Source: Glandiceps talaboti
Taxonomy: Eukaryota > Hemichordata > Enteropneusta > Spengelidae
Length of the DNA stretch: 64,000 nucleotides
Assembly: GCF_964340395.1 (NCBI RefSeq)
Contig: NC_135561.1
Span: forward strand, 20,762,740-20,826,739
Reading direction: 5' to 3'
Below, piece after piece: positions 14,401-24,302 of this stretch. The notes beneath the pieces were generated by a model. The model made no database searches. It saw nothing but the letters and a program-made list of their open reading frames with translations, and was not told the origin of the DNA. Positions within the stretch are counted from its first letter, which is position 1, and each line of letters opens with the position of its first letter. Position numbers and translations under genes: made by a program.

Positions 14401-17400
14401 GTCATTGTCTGACATCTATATGTGGTACTATAAAGAGACAAATATATTACATCATGTATGACATAAATTCAATGGTTAATTGTTAGAATGTGGTTCTTCT
14501 GGCAACACATATAAACTTACGGCTCTTGCAGAATATAGTCAACCATGGTATACTGACTAATACAATAATGTGCAACCCGCAAATGAACAAAGCCAATATG
14601 GGTAATTTGGACTATTTGATTTTACAGCCACCAATTCAATTATAGAAAAATGGTATATTTTAATGTTGATTTTGGCAATTAAAAATAGAAACAAAACATG
14701 GATGAGAAAGGTAACAGATCATGATGATAAAACTATACTTACAAAACTGTTTATTTTAACTGTAAAACTAACTAATGATAAAGATAAATGAAGTAGTTAA
14801 CACTTCAGCTAATGAAATAATGATTAACATAGCTAATTGGATAAAAGAGAGATCTGGTTGGATTATTGATTGAATTGATAAGCATTATTTAAATCTAATA
14901 AAATATCAACCACTAAAGGGATATTCATTCATAAAACTACCAACCAAATTAGAACATCATCCACATATCGACTAATAACTAGCAATGAGTTTATGCCACA
15001 TATATTGTAGAATTGGTCTATTTATAGTATACAGATACACACCAGACAATGACCATGCACACAAGCTTGACTGTTCCAGCAGCTAATTTGCATATTTGAA
15101 ACTAGGTCATAGTTAGCTACAAAATTGACTTCTAACCTGTAGTTTGTTTTGTAGTTAACTATGACCTAGTGGCAAATATGCAAATTACCTACACTGGCAA
15201 ATTTGACAAATTAACCCCTGCAATAGAGTCATTTTCAAATGAACACAATAACTATATTAAAACAAATACTCCTATGATATACAAGAGTGAATATTATATC
15301 AAATATTTTGAAAAATTCAACATAAAAGATTCCCTTAAGTGATTTAACTACTAAATCTATATCATGGGAAAGTCCCTTTCAAGTTGGTTGTGCACATGCA
15401 TGAATTCCAAGATGAGTGTTGTATCAATAATTTGATTGTAATAGCATTTTAATGGCATAAGTATGTTTATGTTCCATTTGTATATTCATGCCGTTCCAAA
15501 AATGTGCTTAAATGCCCACGTCCTATGCTACTTATATACTCTAGACATAATGGGTTTCAAGAAGCTGGTCACGTTGTAAAATGCACGTTTGATATAATAA
15601 CTTTGATATCTTGATTCCTCAGAATGTCAGAATGAAAGTAGCACAAACTTGTAAACTCCAAGTTTCCATTAACACAATACACTTTTATCCTCTACCTTCA
15701 TGTTTAGGTTGTGAGCATTATGAAAATTATGCTATTGAATACATCACATGTCCATCAACACAGGTATGTGTTCCACTACTTCCTATATGCTTAGGAGAAG
15801 AAGTTTGCCCAGAAATTGATGACAGATATCCTCACTGCCAAACCATCGATATCAACAGTGAGTAATGTTAGGGATTACTTTGGCATTTCATTTATGATTT
15901 AAAATACATATGATATATATTAGACAAATTCCACTGAGATTAATTAAAATGATGGAGATTCACACATCAGACCCTTTACTTATAATACTGATAAGCGCTT
16001 AGCAATTTGCTGCTAATTTACAATGCAGTAGGAACAGATTGTAGGCTTTTCTCACAACAGCTATTAAATAATAATAATAATAATGTTGGGTTCTCATATA
16101 GTGCTTTCCCACTCCGTGCTCAAAGCGCTTTACAATTATTACCCCTGGCTCGGATCAGAACAGCACAACGGCCCTTTAGTCTTCCTCAACTCCCCGGGGA
16201 GCATACAATCCATTGCAGCCATTTAAGCGCATAGGATTAAAGCCTTCACATTGCAACCTACATCCTACCAGGTCCCCAATTATGCAGCTGGGTTAAGTGA
16301 GGCACAGACGTGGTTCAAGTCTTGCCCAAGAACTTTAGCCACTCAGAAACAAACAGCAGGCAGCAACGGGTCTCGAACTTACAACCTGTAGATTCCAAGC
16401 TGGTCACGCTAACCATTCACCCATCATGACTCTATTGACTTGTAATAAATCATTTACTATGCAAAAAGAAGAGTGCATTCTTAAGATAATTAATTATGCT
16501 AATGATTCATTAAAACTAAGTTTTATGACTCTGATGGGCACTGTAATATCACAAGTGCATATACCAAATTATACATATAGAAGTTGAAATGGACTATGCA
16601 CAAAGTATACTTTAAGTATATGCGAAGTATACTTATTTGCAGCAAATAACTATGATAAAAGTATACTTAAAATATTTTGAGTGTATTTGAAATATACTTA
16701 CAGGAAAAAATATACTTTAAGTACATAAGATGATTTGGAACAACAAATTATACTTTAAGTGATATTTAAGAACAATCATCCAACATAAAGGTAAACCTAA
16801 TATACATTAAATATACTTGTACAATAGTCTTAACCCTTTCACCACCGATTCTCGCTACAGTGGGAACGCTCTAGGGCTCTTACCGATTCCCACTACAGCG
16901 TGAATGCCAAAGTTCATTCACCTACTCCACTGTAATACCATGCAACGGCAACTATTGCTGCAAAACATGCTGCCATAACCAGTTCCACACATTAGCCTTG
17001 TTTATCTAGCCTGCCATTTTGAACACATTGAAACCGTTTTTCAAGTACATTCAAATGATGAGCGATCATAATTTTTACGTGTGTTTCTTGCTGGCAAAAT
17101 CGAATTTCAACATGGCGGAAGTTATTAACAGCTCTCATAACATCTCCTATGATGTACATTTGTCAACTGTCCAAAGAAATTTCCACAGAAATTCACCAGA
17201 AATACATCGTTGAATACTTGTAGTTGGGAATGGTACAAGCATCAGAAGTAGCTAAGTCCAATTGAGATCTCCCAACAGGAAATTTATGGGTGTCGTAGTG
17301 AAAGCCGGCAAAATATGTAATTTGTTGACTTGTAACCAACACCCAATTTTTACCAATATAAAGAATTATTTTGGTCAAACTTTTTGTGGCGATGTTCAAT

Positions 17401-18437
17401 AATAATTAATACTCATACAAGTTCAAGTTATACTGGTCAGTGGTGGGATAGATTACGCATGATCTGAGGATTTTCAGACCGGATGTTTAGCGTGCGTTTT
17501 TTTCAGGTGAAATCAATTTTCAAAATTTTTGAACACTTCAGGGTTCTATAACAGTTATGCTAGGATCTTCAGGGTGGTGAAAAAAGTAATTTTTGCTGAC
17601 CCTTTCATAGTTTTGTTGTTTTTAATCAATCATTATTATCTTTCAAACTTTAGATGTCAACTGCACTATTAATTAGTCTTTTCAATTATTTAGTAAAGAG
17701 TGGATTAAAGTGAAACAATGTAGACGTGTATGTTATTTGTACATATTGATAGAGGGTATATTCTTTTGGACTGTGTAGATGTTTTTCATGTTTTGACTTG
17801 TGATAACAGAAATAGATAAAATCAGAAATAAGTGCAAAATAAGTATATTTAAAGTGTACTTACATGGAACGTTTTAGAATTTTTTTTTTCAATGTATTGA
17901 CTTGAAATTGTCATGTCAAAAATAAGTATGAAATAAGTATACTTGAAATGTACTTTGGTTTAGTAAGTACGAACTAAGTATACATTTATTGTAATTTTTT
18001 TGTATTTTTAATTATTTAGCATTACAACAACCAAGTCTGTTTAAGTATACTTTAGATGTACTTGACATTGAAAAAGTATAGTTTTAGAACAGAATGAGTA
18101 TACTTTAAGTATACTTTTTATTTTGAAAAGGGATGCACTCCTCAAGTATATCCTAATTACTGAAAATCACTGATTATGCAAATTATTTATTCATTATAAA
18201 TGCTACATTATCAAACTTAATTGGACACATGCACTTTTTTATCATTGATGTATGTGCCAAATTAGGAGTATATGAAATTTTGAGCATTCTTTCTTAAGCT
18301 ATATCCAATTACTGAAAATTATTATTTATTGTTATTTATCATTTCATAAATGTTATCATTCTGCCATTATTTATTATTTTTCTCATATTATTTATAAATT
18401 TACTGTAAGTTCAGTTGTGTTATAGGCATGGTTAAGG

Positions 18438-18468
<31 letters not shown>

Positions 18469-20647
18469 GTGTGTCTGTGTATAAGTCTGTGTCTCTGTGT
18501 ATGCATGTGTGTGTGTGTGTCTGTTTGTCTGTCTGTCTGCGTCATGGTTTTCTCAAAATCAGCTGGCTCAATTCAAATGAAATTTGACTAGAACTGACTA
18601 GCTTTGGTAAACATACCATGAATATTTATGAGTCATTTGCATAATTAATGATACAATTATAAAGTTGTACAATGATGTAGTGATCATGAAATAAGATATT
18701 TTATATGCAATGACAGGATATTAAATTTAAAACAATTAAGACGTATTTGAAACATTGTATTGTAGCAGTGATCTCTGCCCATAACATTGACATTTGTATC
18801 TGTTTCCTTTCAGTATGTGGCGAAGGATTTTTGTGTCCTGGTTCTAAAGTGTGTATTCCTCCTGATTGGAAATGTGACACAATTGAGGATTGTCCTAGCG
18901 GTGTGGATGAACAGGACTGTGGTTAGTGAATAAATCTGTCTGCATCACAGATCTGTGATTCTGCTTTGCTTTTCCCTATTCATTTGTACAGTATCAACAT
19001 TAACCCACAGTAGTTTGAAAATAGATGCTCCAACTGACTGATCATAATGGGGAGGGATAACACAATGTCAGAATATTTGATTATTTAAATGAAGTCATAT
19101 GTACCGGTAAATGGGAACTTATTACTCAGATGAAAAGAGTTATTATCGACATAATTTACAAAGAAGCTAATATTATGTAAATTTCTATAAACAAGCATTT
19201 TCTCTGAATGGCTTGGGCATTGCTAAATTAATGGGTTGCTGCTAATACTATTACAAGCAGATAGTGAAGGTTGAATTATTATCATATATTATTAGACATT
19301 AAGTTGTACTGGCTGGAATTAGGGCATTTTTGTAATCAAAAAACCAAAGATATACTTGGTAAAATTGTCCAATTATTTATTTTAAAAATATTTTTGGGCC
19401 TGCTAATTAAAAGTCATGGCTTGATTTTATCCGTACATATAGGGTTTGGATTGATTATATAGGGTTTGGATTTTTGGGGTGAAAGCTTGGTTGTAAATCT
19501 GTTGTCATGTCAGTTTGACTTGACTCAATCAATACTTATATGCTAATGCTTTTTATTAGCTCCGCTGTCAAAGACAGTCAGCGTAGCTATAGGGGTAGGT
19601 TACTGTCTGACCTTTGACCGTTGTCCATTTGTCCATCTGTCCGTTCCTTGTCTGTCTGTCCGTCAACTTTTTGTATTTCAATCTCCTTCTCTGAAAGTAA
19701 TGTGACTATTGAGCTGAAATTTAGTGTGAATGTGTCTTGAAATACTCAGATCTGATTTTGTTCAATAGAATTTGGTCAGGTCATAAACACCCAAATTAGG
19801 TCTAAAATAGAACTTTTTGGTAAAAATACTATGAAAATCTTCTTCTCTGAAACTACTTGGCCAACTGAGCTGATATTTGGTTTGAAGGTGGCCTAAAATG
19901 TCCAGATCTTATTTTGTTCAAAAGAATTTGACTGGGTTTTGCATCCTTATAATATAAGGGTGCAAATTAGGTCTAAATATATACATTTTGGTAAAAATGT
20001 TTCAAAAGTTTTCTTCTCCAAAACTACTAAGCCAAATGAGTTGACATTTGTTGTGTGGGTGTCTAGGGATGAGCAGATATAAATTTATTCAAGACAAATT
20101 GACTGGGTTATTAATATGCCAATTACGTCTAAAAATAGAATTTTTTGCTTGAATCTTTTCCAAAAGTACTGGGCCAATTTTGTTGAAATTGGTTCTGTGA
20201 GTGCCTTGGGATGAGTAGATGTAAGTTTGTTTAAGACAAATTGACAGGGTCATTAATATGCAAATTAGGTCTGAAAATAGAATTTTGGGTACAAATGATT
20301 AAAAAAATCTTCTCCAAAACTACTGGGCCAATTGATTTTAAATTTCTTGTGTAGGTATCATTTGATGAGCCGATGTAAATTTGTTCAAGACAGGTTGATT
20401 GGGTCATTGCTATGCAAATTAGGTCTAAAAATAGAATTTTGGGTAAAAATGCTTTAAAATCTTCTCCAAAACTACTGAGCCAATTGAGTTGAAATGTGTT
20501 CTGTAGGTGTCTTGGAATGAGCAGGTTTGTTCAAGACAAATTGATTGGGTTATTAATATGCAAAATTAGGGGTAAAAGTACAATTCTTGTAAAATGGTGA
20601 CTATAAAGTACAATATTTTACCAACTTTCTGTGTGAAATGTGTTCTA

Positions 20648-20680
<33 letters not shown>

Positions 20681-21517
20681 TCATCACATGAAACCCCTAA
20701 CCACTTTGTTACTTTGTTGAAACTTCATAGAGGAAGAGCTGAGCAGCAGAACCACTTCTACACATGTGACAAAAAACCACAAACACAAACAAAAACAAAA
20801 GCAGAGCTATTCTGACTGATACATCACTTCTTATTCATTACCAGAACACAAGCTAGTCATACACTTTTAATCACTGTGATGGCCTGCATGTATTTATTAT
20901 TTCTCTGTGTGTCTTGTGAATGATTATACTTTTGTGTACACATTCAACATCATCTGCTAGGCAAGTGAGTAAACATTGAAAAAATGTATGTAAATATCCA
21001 TAGCAACAAGACTATGCCCATAGCAACATCCAAATTATGGTGTCTATTGCAAAGATAACAGGAATTAATGAATAAGTGAACAAACATCAAAAAATGTTTG
21101 TAAATATGCCTAGCAACAAGACTAAGCCTATTCCATAGCAACAGCCCAGTGATGGTGTACATGTATATTGCCAAGATAACAACAGAGATTCATAGACAAG
21201 TGAATAACTATATATAACTATATATAACTATATATGCCTGGCAAGAAGACCACGCCCATAGCAACAGCCAAATTATGACGTATATTGCACAGATAACAAC
21301 AAGACTGGATTATGCAACTGGATAAACATTTGACAAATGAACACTTTATATACTTACATGTGACAACCATGGATCAACAGGTGGATAAACGTTTTTAAAA
21401 AAGTGTACAGTTGTGCTACAATGCCCTTGATGCTATTTTTCTGGATATCCATATTTATAGTATGTGTGTTTGTGTTTGTTTTGTGTTTGTTAGTGTGTGC
21501 ATATGTGTGTTTGTGTT

Positions 21518-21553
<36 letters not shown>

Positions 21554-24302
21554 CTATGTCCCCATACATAAGTTTCAGTTGCTTTATATTGAAGTACATG
21601 AAATATATGGTATAGATTTCTAACATGTTCTTTTGTTTAAACAATTCATTCCAGCCAAGTGTGTACCACTTACAATACCAGAATGTCAAGTCATGCCCTA
21701 CACCATGACTGCCTATCCAACACCATGGGGAATTCAAAGTACTGATGCATTGATCCTTATGACATTGTATAATACTTTGTCCATCTTCAACTGCCATGAA
21801 GATTACATTAAGTTTGGATGTAGTGTATTTACACCATTTTGTGATAATGGAAGTGAGTTAATTAATTTCTGTCTACACCAATACTGTTTAAGCTTAGTAT
21901 AATGTACATTTTTGTATATGTAGTTACAATCAAAATGACTTTTAATGAGGTTTTCTATATCTATGTAAAGTCTGAAAGTGGTTTACAGTACTGCATTCAA
22001 CATTTAGATATATTTACTCGCTGCAGCTCAATGAAAATGATATTACTGAAATATTATACCTGAAGAAATGCAGAAGTGACCAATGTTCAGTCACTGCAGA
22101 AAGATTGTATCTGTTTCTGTTACACTGGTGAGCCATGGATGGAATCTCATGTGTTCATGCATGTTAACATTTTATGCCTACGACAGTATAGTCTCTGTAC
22201 AATGGAAACATAAGACTCCCTATGTCTGTGTAAAAATGCAAAGAGTGATCAATGCTTGCACTGATCGAATATGTTTTTGGACTTAGGGCATGTAATTTTC
22301 TATTTTCTCCCTATGAGTAATAATTTGTACACAACAGACCAAAAAAGAATGAGTAAAAATACTGATAAATAACAACAAAAAGCACTAAACCACCTCCAGT
22401 TTTAACACATTACTTTCACTTTTGTCATTAAAAATGAGAAATTCATCCTTAAAGAAAACCAAAGTTCATGCATTGATTGGCTATATTCTCTTTACAGGTG
22501 TGAAGCCTCCATGTGTCACGTGGTGTCTTGAAATTAAAAATGCCTGTGAAGATTTATTTGTTAGTGTGTTTGGAGAATGGCCTACAGAACTGAATTGTTT
22601 TAATTTTATGCAGAACAATGAATATTGCATTGGTTCTTTCTCCGGGTCCACATTAGCGCGTACTAGAATAGATGGAAGTAAATGAAGTCAAAATTAAGAC
22701 ACAGGAAATGAAAATACTGCTTGTAAATAATAGTTTAAACTCCAGTTTTGGATTGGCATTTGTCTTGATCGTGGCTCCTTTTTACATGTCTCATAATTTG
22801 ACATTTCCTTGATTCATAATAATAATTTGAAAAAATCATAGTGATGCTCTCTGTGTCTGTAAGGGAAAGAAATTGTAATACATCACTGCATATAACACAA
22901 GTATATATCAGAGAGACAAAAGTATTAACTTATAGCTGAAATTTTGGACCGCTAATAAGCGAAGTGGTTGGCTTCCTTCTGATTGTAATTGTAAATGCTA
23001 AGGCATCCACACTGTTAATAATATGATTATGAAAAAAAAGCATTACCAATCTAATTAAAATCTGATATTTGCTGTGAATTGCTCTATTACTGTATTTACC
23101 TCTATTTCATTCAAGGAAGAGTCACTTCATTACTTTTTCCCACATGTATCATTGCAATTTAAATAGTATGAATGTTATTTTTTCACATTTGTATATTGCA
23201 CACACACACACACACAGTGTTAATGTCAGTATCACCATGAGTGTATTACATGAATATCAAATTGATTGATTTGATTGGTTGCGTATATATTTGTCATGCA
23301 TACATCGTGACTTCAGAAAACATTGACACAGCCGTGGGGGATATGTGGCGAAAGCTTTCCTGATCGAGCTACTAGCATTTCTTGGTGCAAAATGTAGTGA
23401 ATTTTATGACCATAGTCTAACATTTGCACAGATGATCTTTCATCATTCTATATATTTGTTCATAAACACACTGTGAAAATGGACATTTTCACTACTACTA
23501 TAAAATTGTGTTTTCATAGTCTTGAGCCATTTCTCAGACATAGTTTTACTAATTTACCAGACTTGTACATTGTGTTATACAAGAAGGCATTTTAGTCACT
23601 ACATATTGTTGCATAATTGCTTCCCCAGTGAAATAAGCGAAAATAAATCTTTAGCAAAATGTTTCAACCTTGTTCAACAGCTGTAAATATTAATAGTTAC
23701 TGTTCAGGATTAAAGTTAGCCGAATGTTTTTTCAGTGCAGAAAGTGATCCCACTATCAACATATATATATATATATATATATATACACTGTATGTACACT
23801 ATACAAATTAACATGTTTTAGATATATGTGCTTTCTTTGATGAACAGTTGCTATCAAAGTTTGATGTAAACAATATCAATAAAGATTCAAACTCATAGAT
23901 GTTATGATGAAATCTAAAAAAGACACCCATCTCTTAAAATAGTTGCCATGGTGACCTTGGCGATTGGATTGGTATGATTTTAACACATATGATGTAAGTA
24001 GTTGATTTAGTTTTACAATGCTTAGTTTATTTATTTTCTTCCTTTATTGATTTTATTCTAGGGTGTATTTGATTTATTTTGATATTCCACTTGTAATTCA
24101 TGTGTGTCTGCTTCATACATGTCAGTATATTTACAGTTCTATTCAATTAATACAATGTTTAACTAGTTGAAGATTCAACCTGTTTTTTTGTACTTAATTA
24201 CTGGCAGAGGCTGCACACTACACTTCTATATTCAGTGAATTTGAGAGATGTAACAAGGGTTGTACTGAAAAGCAATTCTTCCAATCAAAAGAATTTGTAT
24301 AA
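11070..24302 (+). CDS. partial gene: LDLa-LDLa-LDLa-LDLa-Frizzled CRD modular protein
   Basis: Six exons (11070-11222, 12932-13045, 15708-15857, 18814-18921, 21655-21852, 22498-22677), and possibly a seventh at 24208, join in one continuous frame. Every junction is phase 1, typical of shuffled extracellular modules. The order is LDLa, LDLa, a degenerate LDLa, LDLa and then a Frizzled-type CRD with all ten cysteines. LDLa modules bind calcium and ligands; Frizzled CRDs bind Wnt lipids or act as interaction modules. LDLa plus Frizzled occurs in corin (which goes on to a protease) and MFRP (which ends in the CRD). No CUB, SRCR or protease exon was seen, so orthology is not claimed. The first exon starts in phase 1, so upstream exons are missing. 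The protein is presumably secreted or extracellular. Confidence 0.85.
11361..12705 (+). mobile_element. composite hairpin/satellite element, copy A
   Basis: It begins with a near-perfect hairpin (TAGCACAACTGAAC, loop, then GGTTCGGTAGTGCTA, ending TATAGG). A (TG)n tract comes next, then degenerate tandem copies of module 1 (an aaactactgggc / gaaatttggtagg / caaattaggtct pattern). Four to five copies of a roughly 110-bp module 2 follow (aacaagaccatgcccatagc, then aacagggatgg and a gcaaatatgcctag pattern). It ends at an AC tract and tgtaaagttgtgcttcaatg. Copies B and C share the same order, which defines it as one interspersed family. Confidence 0.75.
11405..11440. repeat. (TG)n microsatellite
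   Basis: About 18 TG units within composite element copy A. Open frames crossing it on both strands are artefacts. Confidence 0.95.
12932..13045 (+). CDS. exon: LDL-receptor class A module 2
   Basis: The acceptor ATTGCTTGCAG and donor GTAAGC bound a 114-bp phase 1-1 exon. The translation [37 protein letters not shown] has all six cysteines. It also has the conserved acidic DGMFDC...SSDE calcium motif, so it looks functional. Confidence 0.92.
13455..15540. repeat. 2-kb inverted-repeat structure in the LDLa 2-3 intron
   Basis: The arm at about 13455-13830 is matched in reverse by about 15140-15540. Shared blocks include AACTTGAAAGGGAGTT versus aagtccctttcaagttgg, atattcattctta versus its complement near 15285, and acaaatggga versus tccatttgta. 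The spacer of about 1.3 kb contains a second hairpin (accttggatgttc ... gaacatccaaggt, 14219-14290). A local duplicate of the gctaatttgcatatttgaaa block lies at 15078-15192. This looks like a large foldback or terminal-inverted-repeat element with nested smaller palindromes. Confidence 0.7.
15708..15857 (+). CDS. exon: degenerate LDL-receptor class A-like module 3
   Basis: The exon lies between TTCATGTTTAG and GTGAGT (150 bp, phase 1-1). It reads [44 protein letters not shown]. It keeps six cysteines in LDLa-like order but lacks the canonical C-D-x-x-D-C-x(4)-D-E calcium cage. Ligand binding may be lost or altered, or this may be a different small disulphide module. Confidence 0.75.
16058..16430 (-). 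mobile_element. tRNA-derived SINE, family 1
   Basis: On the minus strand a tRNA-like head is readable: an A-box-like TGGTTAGCGTG, then a B-box GTTCGAGACCC. A body follows (tgcctcacttaacccagctg, ggattgtatgctccccgggg, aaagcgctttgagcac), and the tail is (ATT)n at 16064-16083. A second copy of the same family lies at 30345. It is in the intron after LDLa module 3. Confidence 0.85.
16590..18145. repeat. AAGTATACTT-rich regions flanking a possible piggyBac-like insertion
   Basis: Both outer parts (16590-16830 and 17820-18145) are rich in the palindromic motif AAGTATACTTTAAGTATACT and degenerate forms. This suggests a single AAGTATACTT-type element split by an insertion. The inner segment starts TTAACCCTTTCACCACC at about 16831 and has an inverted GGTGGTGAAAAAAGTAA near 17575. 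TTAA next to CCCTTT recalls piggyBac ends, but the right side is TAAT rather than TTAA, so this remains a suggestion. Confidence 0.45.
18395..18650 (+). mobile_element. truncated composite element, copy D
   Basis: Only the right hairpin arm (gttcagttgtgttataggca), a CTGT/TG-rich tract and one module-1 copy (tctcaaaatcagctggctca, then a gaaatttgac pattern) remain, just upstream of LDLa module 4. Confidence 0.55.
18814..18921 (+). CDS. exon: LDL-receptor class A module 4
   Basis: The acceptor TGTTTCCTTTCAG and donor GTTAGT bound a 108-bp phase 1-1 exon. The translation [35 protein letters not shown] has six cysteines and the DTIEDC...GVDE calcium motif. The GTTAGT donor is slightly unusual but acceptable. 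Confidence 0.92.
19556..21450 (+). mobile_element. composite hairpin/satellite element, copy B
   Basis: It starts with another TAGC...GCTA hairpin (TAGCTCCGCTGTC, AAA, GACAGTCAGCGTAGCTA, then TAGG). About six degenerate copies of module 1 follow, spaced 150-170 bp (near 19690, 19850, 20023, 20163, 20317 and 20467). Then come a (TG)n tract at 20650, roughly 250 bp of unrelated sequence, module 2 copies at 20945-21400 and the same terminal block (tgtacagttgtgctacaatg) at 21406. It lies in the intron before the Frizzled exons. Confidence 0.75.
21655..21852 (+). CDS. exon: Frizzled cysteine-rich domain, first half
   Basis: The acceptor AATTCATTCCAG and donor GTGAGT bound 198 bp, phase 1-1. Key blocks are [10 protein letters not shown], then [12 protein letters not shown] (the family's YNxTxxPN region), then [20 protein letters not shown]. 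These are cysteines 1-5 of the ten-cysteine CRD fold. A (TG)n tract sits about 110 bp upstream in the intron. Confidence 0.93.
22498..22677 (+). CDS. exon: Frizzled cysteine-rich domain, second half
   Basis: The acceptor CTCTTTACAG is followed by [16 protein letters not shown], then [13 protein letters not shown], then EYCIG. These supply cysteines 6-10 and match the family's PPCRxxC...C...WPxxLNC pattern. At 22678 a weak donor GTAAAT keeps phase 1 like every earlier exon. If it is not used, the frame reads Ser-Lys-stop at 22684, and AATAAA at 23878 could end the transcript. Both endings are possible. Confidence 0.9.
22690..24190. other. intron or 3'UTR, no recognised gene
   Basis: AT-rich sequence with an (AC)n tract at about 23201-23216 and an (AT)n tract at 23760-23786. 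Depending on how the LDLa-Frizzled gene ends, this is its 3'UTR (to about 23900) or its last intron. Confidence 0.5.
23878..23883 (+). terminator. possible polyadenylation signal
   Basis: AATAAA lies 1.2 kb after the in-frame TGA that follows the Frizzled exon. It would serve the short-ending model of the gene. Other AATAAA hexamers near 25238, 26009 and 26258 would suit the model with an exon at 24208. Confidence 0.3.
24208..24302 (+). CDS. candidate terminal exon of the LDLa-Frizzled gene
   Basis: A good acceptor (a T-rich tract, then TTACTGGCAG) opens a frame that is phase-compatible with the Frizzled exon. It reads [30 protein letters not shown] and then TAA at 24300. Two extra cysteines fit an extracellular protein. 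The exon is short, and an open frame of this size could arise by chance. The alternative is a stop right after the CRD at 22684. Confidence 0.4.
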
